Shown: piece by piece, positions 26,101 to 32,051 of the stretch
How positions within the stretch are numbered: position 1 is the stretch's first letter
How the letters are laid out: the number at the start of each line of letters is the position of its first letter
Assembly: GCA_037367405.1 (NCBI GenBank)
Contig: JAZKJV010011400.1
Location: 4,090,501-4,154,500 of the forward strand
Origin: Ottelia alismoides
Lineage: Eukaryota > Streptophyta > Magnoliopsida > Alismatales > Hydrocharitaceae
Length of the DNA: 64,000 nucleotides
Reading direction: 5' to 3'
Made by a program: the position numbers and the translations under genes
The notes under the pieces: model-generated
The model's database searches: none
What the model saw: only the letters and a program-made list of their open reading frames with translations
Told to the model about the DNA's origin: nothing

Positions 26101-28609
26101 GGGCGATGATGTCCTAAGTGGTGGTGAGGGAGACGACCAGATCGATGGCGGAGAAGGCAATGACACGGCGGTGTTCCGCGGCAGTGCCAGTGACTACAAC
26201 GTAGAGCGACTGAGCGATAACAGCCTTCGCGTCACTGGTCCCGATGGCGTGGACATAGTAACCGGTGTTGAGACGTTACGTTTCGATGATCTTGAGGTCC
26301 CGACCTCGGCGATTGTAATCTCGCCTGATCAACCAGCGCCACCTCCGCCTGATCAACCGGTGACGCCAGAACCACCCGTCACGCCTGCTCCACCAGTGAC
26401 ACCTGAACCACCGGTGACACCAGAACCACCAGTGAGCCCAGAACCACCAGTGAGCCCAGAGCCACCAGTGAACCCAGAGCCACCGGTGAACCCAGAGCCA
26501 CCAGTGAACCCAGAGCCACCAGTAACCCCTGAGCCACCGGTCGAACCAGAGCCACCGGTCACACCTCCGACTCCACCGGTGCCACCTACGGCGCCTGACG
26601 GTGGCCCGAACACCGGCTTTGACATCTACGTTCATGACAGCGCGGGTTTCCTTTATCGACTTGCGATTGATCAGCAAGGCAATGCTACCCAGGTCAGGGT
26701 GGGGGCTATGGGCGCCACACTTGTTGACATCGCCATGACCTCCGATGGACAACTTTATGGCATTCAGGGCAACATGCTGTACCGGGTCAACAAAGACTTA
26801 GGAGTTGCAACGCCCATTGGCCCGATTGGATCCGGGATCAGCGGTGCAGGCTTATCTGCTTCGCCTGATGGATCACTTGTTGGTTCTGCCGGTAGCCAAG
26901 TCCTGCGTTTTGATCCTGACAACCCTAGCCAAACGAGTCTGGTTTGGACAAGTCCCAACGGAGGCGTGGCCGCCGGTGACTTCTTAACCGTGGGCGACAA
27001 AATGTATGTGTCGTGGACCAATGGCACTACGCAACTAATTGAACTGACACTGGACGCTTCAGGTAAAGCGATTAGCGAGAGAACGCTGGGACAACTGGAT
27101 AGCCAGTCGTTCGGTTTAGCCTTGGGACCCAAGGGCGAGATATTCGCTGCTATCAGAGGCGGTCTGTTCAAGCTGCAGATTCCAGACCAGCCTATAGATG
27201 GCGGTCGCGGTTTGATTCCGGCGACTGAGGTAAACGGCAGCGGTCTTCAAGCTGGTTTAGAATACTTCGGTGCCACGTCGAACTTTGAGTCGGCAAATGG
27301 CCAGGGCGTAGTGCAACCTCCTGCACCTGAGCCACCAGTGACACCGGCTCCACCAGTGACACCAGAGCCACCAGTCGAACCAGAGCCACCAGTGGCACCT
27401 GCTCCACCAGTGACACCTGAACCAAACCCTGCGCCGCCGAGTGGCTCGGGCGACAGCGATATCGTTGGCACTCCGAATAGTGATCAATTGAACGGGACCG
27501 ATCGTAACGACCGAATCCGAGCTTTGGCTAGCGATGATACGATCGATGGTGGCCAGGGAGATGACGTGATCGACGGTGGTGATGGAATTGATACGGTTGT
27601 CCTGTCCAACGTCACCAACATCGAAGTGAATGCTCAAGGTGAACTGGTGGTTACCAGCGATAAAGGTACCGACAGGCTCAGAAACGTCGAGTTTCTATCG
27701 GCTGATGGTCAAACAATTTCAGTGGAAGCGCTGATGACCGACTTCCCTGGACGCGAATTAACCACTGAGCCGCTGCCGCCGTCAACGCCTCCGGCTCCTC
27801 CGGCACCGCCAGTGCCTGAGCCACCAACACCGGAGCCACTGCCACCAGCGCCGACACCAGAACCACCAGTTCCGCCGCGAGCACCTGATGGCGGCCCCAA
27901 CACGGGCTTTGATATCTTCGTCAATGACGGAGGTGCCAATCTCTACCGCTTGGCCATCGATGCGCAAGGCAATGCTACGAAGGTCTTGGTTGGCAATTCG
28001 GGTATTGCGTTTATCGACATTGCGATGACTTCGGATGGGAATCTGTATGGCATCCAAGGCAATACGCTATATCGGATCGATAGGAACACGGCGGTCGCGA
28101 CACCCGTAGGGCCGATTGGTTCAGCGATCACAGGTGCAGGCTTGTCCGCTTCGCCCGATGGCATGCTGATAGGTTCTTCTGGTAATCGGGTTTACAAGTT
28201 CGATCCCAACAACCCCAGTAACACGACCTTGATTTGGAATAGTACTTCAGGTGGTCAGGCCGCGGGTGACTTCTTGACTGTCGGTAACAAGATGTATGTA
28301 TCTTGGGCCAATGGCGGGACTCAACTGGTCGAACTAACCCTGGACAGCTCAGGTAGAGCCGTTAGTGACCGAGTGCTAGGGCGACTGGACAATAACACGT
28401 TCGGTCTGGCTTTGGGGCCCAATGGCGAAATCTTTGCTGCGGGCAATGGAGTGTCCAAGCTACAGATTCCCGACCAACCGATTGCCAACGGTTTCGGTTT
28501 GATTCCGTCCACATTTGTTAATGGTGGCCAGAACAACAACTTGTACTTTGGTGCCACCTCGAACTTCGAGGCAGCCAATGGACAAGGAGTGGTGAGACCG
28601 CCAGTCTAA
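20156..28609 (+). CDS. Giant RTX-like Ca-binding-repeat surface/exported protein with LEPR-like motif
   Basis: A 2817-residue protein from the ATG at 20156 (a TTG at 20117 would extend it by 13 residues). The N-terminus has no Sec signal peptide but carries VEPMILMSG (residues 22-30), a variant of the planctomycete LEPR-XLL motif. About 25 or more hemolysin-type nonapeptide stretches (GGxGxDxxx; e.g. GGAGNDVLTGDFGDDIL) form parallel beta-rolls that bind Ca2+. Blocks of them end in a conserved beta-rich segment (KLERxxDTTIRVTGPDGxDVV...LKFDD). Three copies of a beta-propeller-like domain of about 230 residues lie at about 452-680, 2151-2383 and 2581-2815. GTGGTG and PPVTPEPP linkers separate the blocks. 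The family includes adhesins, enzymes and S-layer-like proteins; I see no enzymatic domain. Likely the cargo of the divergent export cluster. Confidence 0.9.
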   Translation: MSKEQTGSQTPNKKKGLSIEAVEPMILMSGTAAPVEDIVEAQAIETEQLQVEAAPELEAAPELVATSLAAPAPNAPTFGGTDGNDLLSGGDGTDRFAGNAGNDLLLGNGGDDVLVGLEGDDLLKGGAGNDVLTGDFGDDILKGGDGDDVLSGGTGINIIDGESGEDVLVLNGKSTDFTVKRISDTTIEVVGATSRDLVSNVEKFAFSDGTISLADLLSGRRPDSAGNGSGNGNGSGNGSGNGSGSGLNEIAGTPGADNLKGTEGADIILALDGDDVVQAGGGNDQVSGDKGNDRLEGGAGDDLLSDAEGDDVLVGGDGNDTLVDAKGNSVLDGGAGDDTLLAGVNDDVLTGGTGNDTLLGNKGNDRIDGGEGNDTALFTGKASDYKLERVNDTTIRLTGPDGIDVVTSVETLKFDDREVAASSVTSAPTTEPPVTPQPPVTPPVTPPVTPPANTGFDVYLNDADGKLVRMAIDAQGNATRFEVGNSGRVFADLALTPDGTLYGVEANKLYRIDKNTAVATEVGTIGSGIDGAGLSATPDGKLVNSSGSKVFKFDPNNLSQTTLLWENPAGGYPAGDFLTVGNKMYVSWNNNGPTSLIELSLDASGNVVSDRVLGKLPVATLGLASGPNGEIYSTVGNQLFKLQVPDAPINGGAGEIASTPVAGGVKEGSGTFFGATSSVVPTSGGSPGSGSSGGTGDSVKLNEIAGTPGNDNLKGTAGADIVLALDGDDVVEAGAGNDQVGGGKGNDRIDGGDGDDTLVGDDGDDVLQGGAGKDVLVGGPGSNVLEGGTDDDLLLGDVGDDVLKGNAGNDQLLGNKGNDQIDGGEGTDTALFTGKASDYKLEKISDTSIRVTGPDGTDVVTAVETLKFDDKEIAVSSVVAAPTAPPNTNPGTGTGGTGTGGTGTGGTGTGGTGTGGTGGTGTGGTDAGGSGKLNQIVGTPGNDTLNGTAGDDVVIGDDGDDVINAGAGNDQVAGGKGNDRIDGGAGDDTLVGDEGDDIVLGGEGNDLVADVQGDNVLEGGAGNDTLIAGSGNDILKGGAGDDRMLGGAGDDLIDGGEGNDTATFAGKASEYKLERIDASTIRVTGPDGIDVVKAVETLKFDDQDVAVSSIVAAPVTPPNTNPGTGTGGTGGTGSGGTGSGGTGSGGTGTGGSGKLNQIVGTPGDDALKGTAGDDVVIGDSGDDVINAGAGNDQVAGGKGNDLIGGGAGDDTLAGDEGDDVLLGGEGNDLLADVQGDNVLEGGAGNDTLIAGSGNDILKGGAGDDRMLGGTGDDQIDGGEGNDTALFAGKASEYKLERIGDTTIRVIGPDGIDVVKAVETLKFDDKEIAVSSILSTPPATNPGTGTGSGSNRIVGTAGDDQLVDTAGDDTVLGLEGNDTIAGTQGKNVLDGGAGNDTIAGGINEDEILGGSGDDVLAGGLGNDQIDGGEGNDIAVFTGNADAYTLEKLSDGSIRVTGPNGTDVVKNVESLKFEDKAIAASSIPGSGNPGGGSSRIVGTAGDDQLVDTAGDDTVLGLEGNDTIAGTQGKNVLDGGAGNDTIAGGINEDEILGGSGDDVLAGGLGNDQIDGGEGNDIAVFTGNADAYTLEKLSDGSIRVTGPNGTDVVKNVESLKFEDKAIAASSIPGSGNPGGGSSRIVGTAGDDQLVDTAGDDTVLGLEGNDTIAGTQGKNVLDGGAGNDTIAGGINEDEILGGSGDDVLAGGLGNDQIDGGEGNDIAVFTGNADAYTLEKLSDGSIRVTGPNGTDVVKNVESLKFEDKAIAASSIPGSGNPGGGSSRIVGTAGDDQLVDTAGDDTVLGLEGNDTIAGTQGKNVLDGGAGNDTIAGGINEDEILGGSGDDALAGGLGNDQIDGGEGNDIAVFTGNADAYTLEKLSDGSIRVTGPNGTDVVKNVESLKFEDKAIAASSIGDSSTPPTPPVTPTPPVTPPTPPVTPPVTPAPPTTDPGTPTPPPPGNPGSNQIVGTPGNDDLTGTSGNDVISAIAGDDVLSGGEGDDQIDGGEGNDTAVFRGSASDYNVERLSDNSLRVTGPDGVDIVTGVETLRFDDLEVPTSAIVISPDQPAPPPPDQPVTPEPPVTPAPPVTPEPPVTPEPPVSPEPPVSPEPPVNPEPPVNPEPPVNPEPPVTPEPPVEPEPPVTPPTPPVPPTAPDGGPNTGFDIYVHDSAGFLYRLAIDQQGNATQVRVGAMGATLVDIAMTSDGQLYGIQGNMLYRVNKDLGVATPIGPIGSGISGAGLSASPDGSLVGSAGSQVLRFDPDNPSQTSLVWTSPNGGVAAGDFLTVGDKMYVSWTNGTTQLIELTLDASGKAISERTLGQLDSQSFGLALGPKGEIFAAIRGGLFKLQIPDQPIDGGRGLIPATEVNGSGLQAGLEYFGATSNFESANGQGVVQPPAPEPPVTPAPPVTPEPPVEPEPPVAPAPPVTPEPNPAPPSGSGDSDIVGTPNSDQLNGTDRNDRIRALASDDTIDGGQGDDVIDGGDGIDTVVLSNVTNIEVNAQGELVVTSDKGTDRLRNVEFLSADGQTISVEALMTDFPGRELTTEPLPPSTPPAPPAPPVPEPPTPEPLPPAPTPEPPVPPRAPDGGPNTGFDIFVNDGGANLYRLAIDAQGNATKVLVGNSGIAFIDIAMTSDGNLYGIQGNTLYRIDRNTAVATPVGPIGSAITGAGLSASPDGMLIGSSGNRVYKFDPNNPSNTTLIWNSTSGGQAAGDFLTVGNKMYVSWANGGTQLVELTLDSSGRAVSDRVLGRLDNNTFGLALGPNGEIFAAGNGVSKLQIPDQPIANGFGLIPSTFVNGGQNNNLYFGATSNFEAANGQGVVRPPV
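22820..22940 (+). repeat. GTGGTG-encoding short tandem repeat
   Basis: A run of GGCACTGGGGGCACT-type units encoding Gly-Thr-Gly-Gly. It is an in-frame flexible linker between beta-roll blocks in the giant protein. A similar, shorter run occurs at about 23520-23605. Such tracts change length easily by slippage. Confidence 0.85.
24206..25876 (+). repeat. Four tandem 426-bp near-identical coding repeats
   Basis: Units start at about 24206, 24632, 25058 and 25484, an exact 426-bp period (142 codons). Each begins RIVGTAGDDQLVDTAGDD and encodes one beta-roll block, one TLEKLSDGSIRVTGPNGTD segment and a PGSGNPGGGSS linker; the last unit lacks the linker. The units differ at only a few bases, mostly silent, so the amplification is recent or kept uniform by gene conversion. 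Confidence 0.92.
26330..26600 (+). repeat. PPVTPEPP-encoding Pro-rich tandem repeat
   Basis: About 15 imperfect 18-bp units encoding PPVTPE, PPVSPE or PPVNPE, linking the beta-roll part to the second propeller-like domain. Similar runs occur at about 25890-26010, 27315-27440 and 27770-27880. Probably stiff, extended linkers. Confidence 0.85.
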
Positions 28610-28618
28610 TCCCCGAGC

Positions 28619-28650
28619 GGGTGGCTCGACAATCTATCGTCGAGCCACCC
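28619..28650 (+). terminator. Strong hairpin after the giant gene
   Basis: A perfect 12-bp stem GGGTGGCTCGAC/GTCGAGCCACCC around an 8-nt loop, starting 10 bp after the stop codon of the giant gene. It is followed by TGATTTAAG rather than a clean T-run. It could end transcription of both the giant gene and the convergent alkylation-repair operon. Confidence 0.75.
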
Positions 28651-28695
28651 TGATTTAAGTTGCGTTCTCAAGGGCTTCGACGAGTTGGATCTGAT

Positions 28696-29241
28696 TCAAT
28701 TCGTCGAAGCCTGAAGAACCAGGTCCAGATGCACCTCGCGCATGGTCAGCCAGAAATCATTTTTGTGGCTGCGGTCATTGGATCTCACGATGTTCAGGGA
28801 CACTTGCAGCTTCTTCAAGGCTGATTCAAATTGGCTTTTCGTGCAGCCAAGTGTAGCGACACATTTGGTGCGCAAAGGGCCCGTGTAATCTGGCTCGTGG
28901 CTGATCAGTTGATAGAGTTCTTGTGAAAGTGGATCGAGCTGGCTGAGAGCCTGGAAAGCCACCGGAAAGTGCTGCTCGCGGAAGTATTGCATTTCCATTA
29001 GCACTGCGTCTCCGCCTTTGACCTTGCCATAAAAGACCTGATCGGGATAGGTTTGAGGGATACGGGTCTTCCAGTCCCAGATGGCCACGACCTTGGGACT
29101 CCAGCCGCCAGCAGCAGGCTTCTTTTCTGACAGTCCCGTATGTGCCCAGAGCGAAGGATAAGGTGAACCTCGACTGCCGAACACCGTACAGACCTGGCGC
29201 TCGAGGATAAATCGATAGGCATCGTCAAAGGTCTTGATCAT
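28696..29241 (-). CDS. AlkZ-related protein
   Basis: A 181-residue protein. Its N-terminal half ('FDDAYRFILERQVCTVFGS', 'LWAHTGLSEKKPA', 'VVAIWDWKTRIPQTYPDQVFYGK') resembles the short AlkZ-related proteins found in diverse bacteria, which share regions with the AlkZ/YcaQ winged-helix DNA glycosylases. The assignment is from memory of the family and is moderate. The ATG overlaps the AlkB stop codon by 4 bp (ATGA), so the two are translationally coupled, which supports a role in DNA-alkylation damage. Full-length AlkZ proteins are about 350-400 residues, so this is a reduced form and catalytic activity cannot be claimed. Confidence 0.6.
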   Translation of the reverse strand: MIKTFDDAYRFILERQVCTVFGSRGSPYPSLWAHTGLSEKKPAAGGWSPKVVAIWDWKTRIPQTYPDQVFYGKVKGGDAVLMEMQYFREQHFPVAFQALSQLDPLSQELYQLISHEPDYTGPLRTKCVATLGCTKSQFESALKKLQVSLNIVRSNDRSHKNDFWLTMREVHLDLVLQASTN

Positions 29242-29810
29242 GGCGATGGGTGCTTGATCCAGCGAAAGGTCAGATTGATACGCTCGCCGACTGCTTGTTT
29301 TGTTTTCGGTACTTCGTGTTGCCAGTAGCTCTGCATGCTGCCAGCCATAATGATCAGTGTGCCATGGCCGGCCAGGAACGTTTGCGTCTGGCGCGTGGCA
29401 TTATGCCTGATCCGAAACTTGCGTGTGGCCCCGAGAGAAAGCGAGCCAATCACGGGCCCCATCTCTGGTTCATCGTCCGCATGCCAACCCATACTGTCGG
29501 CACCAGAACGATAACGATTGAGCAAGCAGTAATTGTACTGGCCCTGAACGGCTTCGATACGCTGCTTGATCTCCAGTAATGTCTCCGTCCACGGAAGTGC
29601 CACATTCGTTACGCCCGAGTAGCGATAGGAAATCCCGGGCTCGCCATAAGAAGCAATCAAGCGCGGTTGCATATGACCAAAGATCCCGGGCTTCTGCTGC
29701 CAAGCACACTGATCTCGCACCTGAATGAAATAGCGATCGGCCAGTTCCATCGGCAGAAACTCCGCATCGTACAGCAGCAGTCCACCGTCGAGCAATTCTA
29801 TAGACTTCAT
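29238..29810 (-). CDS. alkB: AlkB-like 2-oxoglutarate/Fe(II) dioxygenase
   Basis: A 190-residue protein of the AlkB family, which removes alkyl lesions from DNA or RNA bases by oxidative dealkylation. The jelly-roll motif set is complete: His110 and Asp112 in WHADDE, His165 in WQHEVPK, and Arg177 and Arg183 in RINLTFR (2-oxoglutarate and substrate contacts). 'NRYRSGADSMGWHADDEPEMGP' is closest to the eukaryotic ALKBH2/3-like and bacterial class-2 forms. It leads a two-gene operon with the AlkZ-related gene. The start ATG at 29810 lies about 35 bp from a family-A repeat that occupies its upstream region. Confidence 0.92.
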   Translation of the reverse strand: MKSIELLDGGLLLYDAEFLPMELADRYFIQVRDQCAWQQKPGIFGHMQPRLIASYGEPGISYRYSGVTNVALPWTETLLEIKQRIEAVQGQYNYCLLNRYRSGADSMGWHADDEPEMGPVIGSLSLGATRKFRIRHNATRQTQTFLAGHGTLIIMAGSMQSYWQHEVPKTKQAVGERINLTFRWIKHPSP

Positions 29811-29845
29811 CCGTCAATGACCAAACCATTCAAAGTCCAGTATTC

Positions 29846-29942
29846 GTAGCCACCGTCGCCAGAGGGTGGAAAGCGTTAGCATTCGCGTCCACCGTCTAGC
29901 ATTCGCGTGGCTACCGAGCTTGCCAAGTAACGCTGTCCAATT
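29846..29942 (+). repeat. Family-A repeat, copy A3 (degenerate)
   Basis: Begins GTAGCCACCGTCGCCAGAGG and ends in ACGCTGTCCAATT. The first hairpin has one stem mismatch, and the second is scrambled (CCACCGTCTAGCATTCGCGTGG). It directly abuts the left end of the family-B element at 29943. Confidence 0.75.
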
Positions 29943-30228
29943 AGGAACCGTAAAAAAATAAATGACCGGACTCACAGTGCAGCAGAAATGCAGGCGAGGC
30001 CATTGCAAAGTGTTTTATGGGACATTGGTGGTGCACTTCGAGCGGCAGGCAGACGGCATTTCGATAATCAGAAAAGGCTGCATTTTGCGGGGCGTAGTCG
30101 TCGAAACGACACGTCTTTTCGTGCAAGTTAGTAAGATCCTCGCGAACACTCGCAGTGGGCTGCTTATACAGAGTGTTTGACTATTTTTTCCTACGAAAAG
30201 TCCGGTCATTTATTTTTTTACGGTTCCT
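29943..30228. mobile_element. Family-B MITE-like element, full-length copy (286 bp)
   Basis: Perfect 30-bp terminal inverted repeats: the left end starts AGGAACCGTAAAAAAATAAA (29943-29972) and the right end is its exact complement (30199-30228). No coding capacity for a transposase is present, so if mobile it depends on an enzyme supplied elsewhere. An internal hairpin GTCGT/ACGAC with loop CGAA is kept in the second copy. No clear target-site duplication is seen: the flanks are TT on the left and TA on the right. It ends 9 bp from the stop codon of the phospholipase-D-like gene. Confidence 0.85.
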
Positions 30229-30236
30229 TAGCCAGT

Positions 30237-31577
30237 TTATAGCGAAGGCCTGATCACGGGCATGATCACTTGATAAGTACGGACTTTGAGCCGCGTTTTC
30301 AGTGGAATTTCCGGGTTCAGTCTGCCCAGGTCGGTGCGGGTGACGCGCGCAGAAGTCGCCGAACGACGCAGGGCGAGGCTTTTGAGCGTCTCAACCAGTT
30401 CTGGGTCGGTTACTCGCAGACACAGTTCCAGGTTCAAACGGTTTCCACGGGGATCGAAATTGTAGCTGCCAACCCAGGCTACCGAGCGATCGACGATTAA
30501 GGTCTTGGCATGGATCAAGCCTTGGCCGCGGTATTCGCGGATCTCGATACCGGCTCGCAGCAAGGCGCGTTTATGATTGAGCAAAGCAGCCACAGTTGTC
30601 AGTTGATCAGAACTCTCCAGGGAGTTGGTCAGCAAAATCACCGAAACGCCACGTCGAGCGGCGCGAATCAAAGCGGACTTGAGCCTGGTTGAAAATGCGG
30701 GATAAGGAGTCTCCATGACAATCGCGCATTGTGCCGACTCGATGGCCTTGAGTACTTGCTCTTCAAATGAAAAATTGTTTTTGGCAATGTCGCGATCATA
30801 CACCAAAGCCAATCTGTCTGATGCGATCGTATGATAGCTCTGGTCAGTCGCACAGTTGCCACCGCATGGACCCAACCAATGTGGCGAGTCAGTCGGGTCG
30901 TCGGGAGGCGGCCAGGAACCTGGCGGCGGTGGCTGGTCTTTCTGCAGCGTGCCTTTGCGCTGCGATTGCCACTGGATCGCTCGATCAATGTCGATCGCGC
31001 CTTCGTAACTCCAAAGCCAGTCGAAGTATTGTTTCCCACAGCGGCTCAAATCGCCTTCGACCAGGTAGTCTTCGTCGATATAGCTATCGCAAGACAATCC
31101 GAAGTGAGAGTCGGTTAAATTACGACTGCCAACAATCATAGCTACATCGTCGCAGACCATGATCTTCGAATGCAGTCGACGGTTCAGCCAGCCCAGACGC
31201 AGCGAGCCAGTGGGATGAAAGACCTTTACTTCAATGCCCAGGCTTGAGAGGCGATACAACTGGTCATAGGAACCTTTCGACAGCAGACCATCGACGATTA
31301 AACGAGCGCGAACTCCCTGTTCTACTCGGGCCGCCAAGGCCGCTGCCAGGTGACGCACGACATAACCTGCATCTGAGTCGTGGCAAGCGATCACAATTTC
31401 GCGCTCAGCGCGGGCCACGAGTTCAAGCCGCGCCTCAAACGCTTCTGCATTGCTCTCCAAGATCCGAATCCCTTCGGCACATGCAGGCTCGGCGCCGGCA
31501 GTGAAAGCCCACCAAACGATCAATCCCCCGACGACTAACTCGCAGATATGCAGCCGAGTTTCACGAATCCAGCGCAT
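30237..31577 (-). CDS. Phospholipase D superfamily protein with two HKD motifs
   Basis: A 446-residue protein from ATG at 31577, with an N-terminal hydrophobic segment (about residues 11-34) that is a signal peptide or anchor, so it is probably periplasmic or membrane-bound. Two HxK(x)4D motifs are present: His136/Lys138/Asp143 (HSKIMVCD) and His356/Lys358/Asp363 (HAKTLIVD), each followed by a GSxN element (VGSRNLTD; VGSYNFDPRG). This architecture fits cardiolipin-synthase-like and other phosphodiesterases. The substrate (phospholipid or nucleic acid) is unknown. It stands alone, with the MITE-like element immediately after its stop codon. Confidence 0.88.
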   Translation of the reverse strand: MRWIRETRLHICELVVGGLIVWWAFTAGAEPACAEGIRILESNAEAFEARLELVARAEREIVIACHDSDAGYVVRHLAAALAARVEQGVRARLIVDGLLSKGSYDQLYRLSSLGIEVKVFHPTGSLRLGWLNRRLHSKIMVCDDVAMIVGSRNLTDSHFGLSCDSYIDEDYLVEGDLSRCGKQYFDWLWSYEGAIDIDRAIQWQSQRKGTLQKDQPPPPGSWPPPDDPTDSPHWLGPCGGNCATDQSYHTIASDRLALVYDRDIAKNNFSFEEQVLKAIESAQCAIVMETPYPAFSTRLKSALIRAARRGVSVILLTNSLESSDQLTTVAALLNHKRALLRAGIEIREYRGQGLIHAKTLIVDRSVAWVGSYNFDPRGNRLNLELCLRVTDPELVETLKSLALRRSATSARVTRTDLGRLNPEIPLKTRLKVRTYQVIMPVIRPSL

Positions 31578-32051
31578 GAAGAAACTTTGTGGGTTAGAAA
31601 GCCAAGTCGGAATGAATGGTTGACCTTGCGGATTGATTGAGTGACGCAGCCCCGGCTATCAGGTCGCTGGATGTTCAATCATTCTTCCATCGGCTTTCAC
31701 ATGCAGTTGCAGCACTTGAATGCTAGCAATTCAGGATTTGCCGCCCGCAATGTTCGTGTCTGCCTTGTAGACTATGGGCGGCTTGTCGAGGTGCCGATTT
31801 TCTTGCGGCAGTTTGCTGCGTAAGATCCCTGGTATTGGAGAATCAGAGTCAGGCGAAAAGCCTGGTTTAGAAAAGGAGACACGCCGCGGGACGGCGCTGT
31901 TGTGGCATGAGATAGACTGCCACGCTCGGACGGCGGATGAGCAGTGTTGGTCGAGTGATCAATAACTCAGAGAAGCCGTCACTTGATTGCGTTGCTATCT
32001 GTGATCAATCGTCGAGCCCAGGTCCGGATAGCATTCAGTCGGATCGCTTGG
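31578..32051. other. Intergenic region, no gene recognised
   Basis: About 470 bp upstream of the phospholipase-D-like gene and downstream of the Pro-rich secreted-protein gene (both minus strand). Short open frames have no recognisable content. The sequence GTGATCAAT occurs twice, about 45 bp apart (near 31956 and 32001), possibly a regulator site. Nothing else stands out. Confidence 0.35.

Noticed and set aside
20179..28578. Many long minus-strand open frames rich in Ser/Pro opposite the giant gene
   Set aside because: They are antisense shadows of the GGxGxD repeats; composition is repetitive and no family pattern is present.
29962..30209. Open frames inside the family-B element
   Set aside because: They exist on both strands because of the inverted ends; none resembles a transposase.
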